Shown here piece after piece: positions 58,367 to 64,000 of a DNA stretch of 64,000 bases (within the stretch, counting starts at the first letter, position 1; every line of letters starts with the position of its first letter). The stretch comes from Bombyx mori (lineage: Eukaryota; Arthropoda; Insecta; Lepidoptera; Bombycidae), in NCBI RefSeq assembly GCF_030269925.1, contig NC_085107.1:496001-560000 (forward strand), in the 5' to 3' direction. A program made the translations under genes and the position numbers. A model generated the notes under the pieces. The model worked only from the letters and a program-made list of their open reading frames with translations. It was not told where the DNA came from and made no database searches.

Positions 58367-59098
58367 ATGTGTCTGCAGGGTATAAGGTTAGTCACTTTCG
58401 ATGCGACGAACACCCTATTAAAATTCAAAATGGTACCCTCGCAATATTACACAAAGATTGCACGTACATATGGTTACAGGGGAAGCGAAAGTGATGCTCA
58501 AAATAAGATGAGGGAAAACTTTAAAATGATGTGGGAACAGCATCCTAATTTTGGAAGGAATTCTATCCTCTGGGAAGAATGGTGGCGACAAGTGGTCAAG
58601 CTAACTTTACAAGATCATCTTCCAGTGGGTGCTGACACAAGAAGCTTAGGGAACACTTTAATCAATGATTTCAAAACCTCCAAATGTTGGGATGTAGCGG
58701 CTGGAAGCGATACATTGCTGCAAATAATAAAAAAGAAGGGGATAGCTATAGGAGTGATTTCGAATTCAGACCCTCGTCTTTACGATATTCTTCAAAATTT
58801 AGGCTTAAGTAAATATTTTGATTTCATTTTAACCTCTTATGATTGTGGATTTAGTAAACCTGATAGTAGAATATTTCAAGAAGCTCTTCTACGATGTAAA
58901 GAGATAACTAAGGCAAGTGAATCTTTGCATATCGGTGATGATCTTGAGAAGGATTACATTGGTGCAAGAGAATCTGGCTGGCATGCATTACTGATATCAA
59001 ATAATGAAACCAAGATACCACCAGCTAAGGATCATGTGTTCGCAAATATAGATCTATTAAGTATAGCCATTAGTCAAAATAAACTTAAGTTAGTTTAA
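58367..59098 (+). CDS. HAD-superfamily hydrolase, HDHD3 / Reg-2 type
   Basis: A single-exon gene of 243 residues, the usual length for the family. HAD motif I is FDATNTLL (residues 11-18) with nucleophile Asp12. The second Asp of the usual DxD is Thr14, as in the insect Reg-2 group. Motif II is ISNSD (Ser132), motif III is FSKPDSRIF (Lys164), and motif IV is HIGDDLEKDYIGA (Asp191/Asp192). A helical cap lies between motifs I and II (about residues 22-105). An in-frame TAA lies just upstream of the ATG with no earlier ATG between, so this start is well supported. The substrate is unknown; Reg-2 in Drosophila was named for rhythmic expression. It is likely a cytosolic or mitochondrial phosphatase-like enzyme. 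It sits divergent from the SelK-like gene. A possible poly(A) signal AATAAA is at 59724. Confidence 0.93.
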   Translation: MCLQGIRLVTFDATNTLLKFKMVPSQYYTKIARTYGYRGSESDAQNKMRENFKMMWEQHPNFGRNSILWEEWWRQVVKLTLQDHLPVGADTRSLGNTLINDFKTSKCWDVAAGSDTLLQIIKKKGIAIGVISNSDPRLYDILQNLGLSKYFDFILTSYDCGFSKPDSRIFQEALLRCKEITKASESLHIGDDLEKDYIGARESGWHALLISNNETKIPPAKDHVFANIDLLSIAISQNKLKLV

Positions 59099-59866
59099 AT
59101 TTTGTTATTATAGGTTTAGTGTTGAACTAGACATTTAAACAGCAGCAAAAAAATTAAATGCAGTCAATCATCCCCATTTTAATCAAAATTTTTAGAATGA
59201 GAGTGATGACTGGATATTTTCTAGCAGCTGCTGAGACTATATTAAGTTTTACAAAGAAAATATACATTCATTAGAACATACCTTTAAAAACAAAGCACCT
59301 ATATTAAGCAATGAAAAATGAATACATTTAGATATGTAAGATGAAGTGTGTTCACTGTATTTTTTTCTTTTTCATTTAAAATTATTATATTTTAGTAATT
59401 TGTAAATTAAGTTGTTAATTAAGTAACTGTCAGAACTAATGGAAATCATTCCTACCATCATACACCATGAGACTTGAGGTGAAATACTCAATTTAATTTA
59501 TGTATAAATCTCATATATAGGTCTCAATCAATTTGTTTAATGGCCTGCTTTTCACATCAGAGCATAAAAGTGCTTCATGGTTGAAAAACAGGATGGCACT
59601 TACCCATGCAGGCCTAGATTATACCAATTCCATCAGTAATTGTGTAAATTTGTAGGTTTAATTTTTATTACACAACTAACTGTTACTTGCTTGTGAAGGA
59701 AAAGTGTAAATTTTTCTTAAGATAATAAAACTTTCCCTTGGTAATGTGATTATTTTCTTAAAGCATAAAACGTAGCGCATGTCACACACCTGACCTAAAA
59801 CTATCACTACAAAATATCATGTCAATCCATTTTGTTTTGACTTGAAAGATAAACAAACAAATACAT
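59099..59866. other. 3' region of the HAD gene
   Basis: AT-rich, AATAAA at 59724, degenerate SINE at 59550. Confidence 0.5.
59550..59700 (-). mobile_element. Degenerate Bm1-type SINE
   Basis: Reversed traces: ATCAGTAATTGTGTAAATT and TTTTTATTACACAAC, downstream of the HAD gene. Confidence 0.5.
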
Positions 59867-60068
59867 CTACAATGCAGTTAAATTATATTGAATTGTGTTG
59901 ATTATGCCGGCACAGTCATTATTCGGTTTAAATCCACTTTCTTCATATTCGAAACATATTTTGGGCATTTTGTGGCATATATATGAGTCGTGGTCTACAG
60001 GACCTTTGAAGATGCAGCAAAGGTTCTTCGTCTTGATATCGTCATACCAAGAATATAACTGTTTTTCT
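59867..60068 (-). CDS. Candidate terminal exon, cysteine-rich, unrecognised
   Basis: After the acceptor TTATTACAG the frame reads EKQLYSWYDDIKTKNLCC, later HDSYICHKMPKICFEYEE, and stops at TAG (59867-59869). This is 66 codons with five cysteines in a plausible pattern and an ordinary amino-acid mix. It looks like a real last exon of a - strand gene converging on the HAD gene. I do not recognise the family, and no start exon was found. Confidence 0.45.
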
Positions 60069-60156
60069 CTGTAATAATATAAATAAACACAAAAATAATG
60101 TAAAATAAATATATTTTTTATGAAAACGTTGGTAGGATGAATGCAAACAAAAAAAA

Positions 60157-60269
60157 CTAAACGTGAACTCCAGTTTCTCTAGAAAATTGCGACATGTTTT
60201 TTCCTTCTCTAAAGATATAAATTAATGATTTCACACCAAGATCAATGCCATCAAGGTCTCTGAAAGCGT
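60157..60269 (-). CDS. Candidate exon next to the 59867 exon, unrecognised
   Basis: After an acceptor ending TTTCTGTAG the frame reads AFRDLDGIDLGVKSLIYIF then REGKNMSQFSRETGVHV and TAG. Protein-like, but its phase does not join cleanly to the next exon with a strong donor, so it may be an alternative last exon or chance. Confidence 0.3.
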
Positions 60270-60284
60270 CTACAGAAATGTATA

Positions 60285-60576
60285 TCACGAGTTCAAATCC
60301 TGTCGGGGACTAAATTCAGTTTGTGTTTTTGTAAATTTACTGCTAAATTTCAATATTAACGTTTGGAAATTAAAGTTGACGCTTTGCAACATTGGTCTCT
60401 GTAAAGAATTTACCGTTGGAAATTTTGAGGGACAAGAAACGATTAGTGTGAATAATAATATTCTCCGTCTCTGGGACAAGTACGAAAATGTCATTACGCA
60501 CTTCACGGTAGCATCTCGCGGCATCTCGCTCAAGCAGTGGACAATTGGACATTGGACATTGGATAAAATAAACCTA
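60285..60576. other. Stretch open on both strands, no firm gene
   Basis: The + strand reads CKEFTVGNFEGQETISVNNN and continues about 85 codons, the last ones inside the 631-bp element. The - strand is open for 100 codons. One of the two may be an exon or a transposon fragment; I could not tell which. No known motif is visible. Confidence 0.25.
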
Positions 60577-60580
60577 TTTA

Positions 60581-61211
60581 CAGTCAAAATCTGTTATAAC
60601 GACATCGAAGGGACTGCTCATATTCAGTCGTAAAAACCGATAGTCGTAACAACCGGTGATGTTTAATGTGTATCGTGCAAGTACAAACAAATCGATAGGG
60701 AATTATTGGAAAAATATAATTACATAATACGCGATTTTTCTTCAATATTAATTTGTTTTCTGCATCTTTGCGAGATTTTGAAAGTTTCACGAATAACTCC
60801 ACAAAGTTTTGGTGCGTCTTGTGTATAGATAAGTAACAAACTAACTGAAGAGATATGAAGAAGTGGGCTTTGACTACCGCATGCACGTGTTTTGTTTCTA
60901 AGAATTAGAAAAGACCCTACACTAAACTAAATCCTATTGTTTTCTTTCCTGATTTTAAAAGCCATTGAAGACAAATGTGGATACCTATTCAAATTGTTTA
61001 CAATACAGCTTAGCCGGTCGTTCTAACAGATCTAATTCTCCGAAATATTAGTTAAATGCGGTCGTTTTATGAGGTATGTCGTTATTACCAATGTCGTAGA
61101 AAGCAATATTTTTAATAAGGCGGTCATATGGCATTCAGCCGGGACCTTTGTTCTAGGTTATTATAACCGGCATGTTGTAGTAAACGATGTCGCAGTAAAC
61201 GGTTTTGACTG
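60581..61211. mobile_element. 631-bp inverted-repeat DNA element with TA target duplication
   Basis: The ends are inverted copies beginning CAGTCAAAA and sharing the downstream CGACATCG. TA flanks both sides (60579-60580 and 61212-61213). A CAGT terminus with TA duplication points to a non-autonomous Tc1/mariner-pogo type element. No transposase frame is seen inside. Confidence 0.75.
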
Positions 61212-61215
61212 TAGT

Positions 61216-61431
61216 TGCCAACCCTAGCATAAAGCAAAACTGTAGATATGCTTCAAAAACTATAGAAAACTATAAATATCAAATTAAAAACAGTAAATCT
61301 ACATCTTTATCTTTATATTATATTGTTAGATACGAGGGATACACGAGTGAAACACTTGCCTGCTGTTAACACACTGTTCTATATTTGTTGAAATACCCCG
61401 TATGCGTAGGCACACGCACACATACTTAACA
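61216..61431 (-). repeat. Probable 3' LTR of the gypsy element
   Basis: A purine tract, AAGGGGAGGAA on the - strand (61432-61442), is followed directly by TGTTAAGTATG, as at the start of an LTR. A TATA-like run follows inside. The far end, read as GTTGGCA at about 61216, is a guess because the 5' LTR is outside the window. Confidence 0.5.
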
Positions 61432-61442
61432 TTCCTCCCCTT

Positions 61443-61517
61443 AGCTTAGATATAATATGTACATAACTACTCTAAACAAAACAAAAGATTATACTAAACT
61501 TAAAAAAGAAACTTATA
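61443..61517 (-). other. Untranslated gap between pol stop and LTR
   Basis: AT-rich, no frame; no env gene is present. Confidence 0.6.
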
Positions 61518-64000
61518 CTAAAAAAACTGCTTATAGTTAACCCTAGGCCGATTGCGTTTATTCCGTGATGTAAACTCAGGTCTGCTGGCGTTTTGTCGTG
61601 CGGGTATGCCATCAGAGCCTTCTTCGACAGACGGGTCTGGTAGGGCCTCAAGAAATTCATCCTCCTCTTCTGCTAACTCGACACCTTGCCGCTGCGGCGA
61701 CGGTGACGTGATGAGAGGTACTTCGACCGGTAAACTAATATCATCACAAGCATTAGAATTGGTAGCTCCCCCCCTTTCTGAGCTGCCCTCCATCCCAGAC
61801 CTGTCCTCTTCCTCGTCCCCTGTGTCTATCGGAGTCACTTCATTCGAGGATGATTGTTCTTCTGCTGACAAATTGCCTCTCCTTGAAACCGGTTCTACAT
61901 CCACATCTTTGTATTCGTGAATACTGCAATCGGTACCCTTATAAGGTATTAGTTGATTTTGGTGTTTTTTAAATAACAAGGAAGACTTACAGTCTTTGAC
62001 TAAGTACAACACCTTCCCAATTGTCTTTTCAATGAAGCCTTTGCACCAAATAAACTTTCCGTTGACCGTATGCTTTTTATATAGAATAAAATCTCCCTTG
62101 ATAAAACTTTGTTTTTTATTTACTTTGGTCTTATTTTGCGAACACTGTTTAAGTTTAACGACATCAGCAAGAGCTGTGGATGAGGGCGATGACGACTCAG
62201 GTATAATTTGATCAAGACGCATTCTGAGTTTTCTACCGTAAACAAGCTCTGCGGGCGAAACCCCAGTCAGAGTGTGTACGGAATTCCTGTAATCAAATAA
62301 ATATTTTAGTAGTTTTTTATTAAATAGACTCGCTCCACTTCCACTAAGCAAGGTCGTTTTTATACCCTTTTTAATAATTTTGACGAAGCTTTCAGCCTGT
62401 CCGTTGCTAGCGGGATGATAAGCCGGTGACTTCAAATGTGAAATTCCGTTCAATGTACAAAAATTTTCAAACTCATGTGATGTGAACGATGTACCATTGT
62501 CACTAACTAAAGTATGAGGAATACCAAACCTAGACATAAACTCACATAATCTTTCAATCGTGGCTGAAGCAGATGTACTGGATTTCATATTGTAAACCTC
62601 CACCCACTTAGTATAAGCATCTACTATTATCAAAAAGGTTTGACCGTTTATCGGTCCCAAGAAATCCATGTGCACTCTGTAAAACGGTTGTGGGGGGTGT
62701 TCCCAATGCGCGATCGGGCCCCGTGCTGGAGTCGGTCGCATTTGAATACATACGTCACACGAAGCTATCATGCGCTCGAGCGCGGCGTCGATCCCGGGAA
62801 ACCAGAACCGTGAACGTGCTTCAGCTTTAGTTTTAACAATTCCCAAGTGAGACTGATGTAACTCTGATAAAATATCCTTTTGTAATGACTCCGGAATTAC
62901 AACCTTGTGTCCCCGCATCAGACAACCGTTTTCATAAGATAATTGCAACCTACACATGTGATATGGCTTTAACCGTTCATCAGACCATTTTTTTGGCCAT
63001 CCCTTTAAGACATATAGAATAACTTTACGTAAAATTAAATCCTTATTTGTTTCGTCTTGTAATTTGACTAACGTTACAGGTAAATTACCTTCCACAACAA
63101 AATTTATATAAGAAGCTCTATCCAAATCGGGTATCATAGCATCTACACTGTCCCTGCCCTCCGCGACAGTCCCCGCCTCTCCTAGGCTGGCGCGCGATAA
63201 GAAGTCTGCGGTGTTGTCTGTGCTACGAACATATTCAATTCTATAATTATAGCTACTTAAAAACATCGCATATCTCTGAAGTCTGTTCGCAGAAACTTCT
63301 GGTATACCTCGATAAGGGCCAAAAATCGATAAGAGTGGCTTATGGTCTGTGCGTAAGATAAAGGGAACCGCCCTGCCATATAGGTACTGGTGGTAACGCC
63401 TAACTCCAAAAATAATGGCGGTGGCTTCCTTTTGGATCTGAGAATAACGTTTCTCAGCAGCATTTAGGGTTCGCGACGCAAACGAGACCGGTCGCTCAGA
63501 CCCGTTTGGTTCTATCTGAGATAAAATGGCCGAAAGACCTGACGGCGACGCATCGACAGTTAAAATGATGGTCGCGTTATGATTAAAATGAGCTAATACT
63601 TGATCCGACGCCAAACATTTTTTAATCGCGTTAAAAGCGTCCTCATGTTCATGTCCCCAGTACCATTTATTTCCTTTTTTTAAAAGCTCATATAACGGCT
63701 TTAAAATTGCAGACGCATTAGGAACAAAACTTCTGTAATAATTAATTAACCCTAAAAATGATTGCAATTGCTTAACATTAGTCGGAACCGGCGCATCAGT
63801 CATCGCCCTAATTTTCTCTGGCGACTTATGAAGGCCATCTTTATTGATTACATACCCTAAGTAATTAATATCGTCCTTGAAAAATTCACACTTTTCCCTT
63901 TGAAGGGTCAAACCCGCGTCTTGTAATCTCTGCAGTACTTGATGTAATCGTAGCAAATGTTCAGTTTTATTTTTCCCCGTTATTAAAATATCGTCTAACA
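61518..64000 (-). mobile_element. pol: Ty3/gypsy retrotransposon pol, 3' part, frame open to window edge
   Basis: The frame has no start codon here and continues past base 64000. It opens with the LDD end of the reverse-transcriptase catalytic motif at the window edge. Counting from the leucine codon at 63956, the thumb is at about residues 20-80. RNase H carries TVDASPSGLSA (about 133) and LRTDHKPLL (about 201). The integrase zinc finger H-H-C-C is at about 366-403. The integrase core has Asp431 in MDFLGP, Asp486 in SDNGTS and Glu522 in NGQAES, giving the classic D,D35E spacing. A basic C-terminal module at about 600-670 and an acidic Ser/Glu-rich tail end at the TAA. No internal stop is present, so it may be young. 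Clade (perhaps Mag-like) not settled. Confidence 0.93.

Noticed and set aside
61552..62211. + strand proteins
   Set aside because: Antisense of the gypsy pol C-terminal region.

Overview
This is a stretch of lepidopteran nuclear DNA, almost certainly silkworm (Bombyx). The signs are AT-rich sequence, spliced genes with GT/AG introns, and many copies of a tRNA-headed SINE with the length and layout of Bm1. LINE 3' ends, Helitrons, MITEs and gypsy elements typical of moth genomes are also present. No organism label was available, so the species call rests on these repeats.

Layout. Bases 1 to about 31500 form a gene-poor, repeat-rich region in which I found no convincing host gene. It holds a 0.9 kb inverted-repeat element with a SINE nested in it (2852-3775), a broken gypsy-type reverse transcriptase (about 5.9-6.4 kb), a Jockey-like LINE end (6.96-7.87 kb), and many SINE, LINE and MITE fragments.

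Bases 31601-51553 hold a nine-exon gene on the + strand whose joined exons give a 395-residue protein of the acyltransferase/Tan family. This is the insect gene tan, N-beta-alanyldopamine hydrolase, with the Gly-Cys self-cleavage site at residues 126/127. The first coding exon has only 16 coding bases and is followed by a 10.7 kb intron packed with repeats. About 1.3 kb beyond the stop codon lies a 28-bp minisatellite of about 24 copies with a clear six-unit (168-bp) higher-order pattern (52882-53559).

Bases 54500-56428 (- strand) hold a small four-exon gene whose 89-residue product ends like selenoprotein K but has cysteine at the selenocysteine position. Bases 58367-59098 (+ strand) hold a single-exon HAD-family phosphatase-like gene of the HDHD3/Reg-2 type. 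Two possible terminal exons of an unrecognised - strand gene lie at 59867-60269.

The right end holds a 631-bp TA-flanked inverted-repeat element (60581-61211) and the 3' half of a Ty3/gypsy retrotransposon (61214-64000, - strand) that runs off the window with its pol frame open.

The host genes do not form one pathway. Tan frees dopamine (or histamine) from its beta-alanine conjugate in cuticle and eye. The SelK-like protein is a likely ER membrane protein. The HAD protein is a soluble hydrolase-like enzyme. I did not find a clearly new biological system. The most unusual structures are the higher-order minisatellite next to tan, the nested inverted-repeat element at 2.85-3.78 kb, and the cysteine-form SelK gene hidden in small exons.
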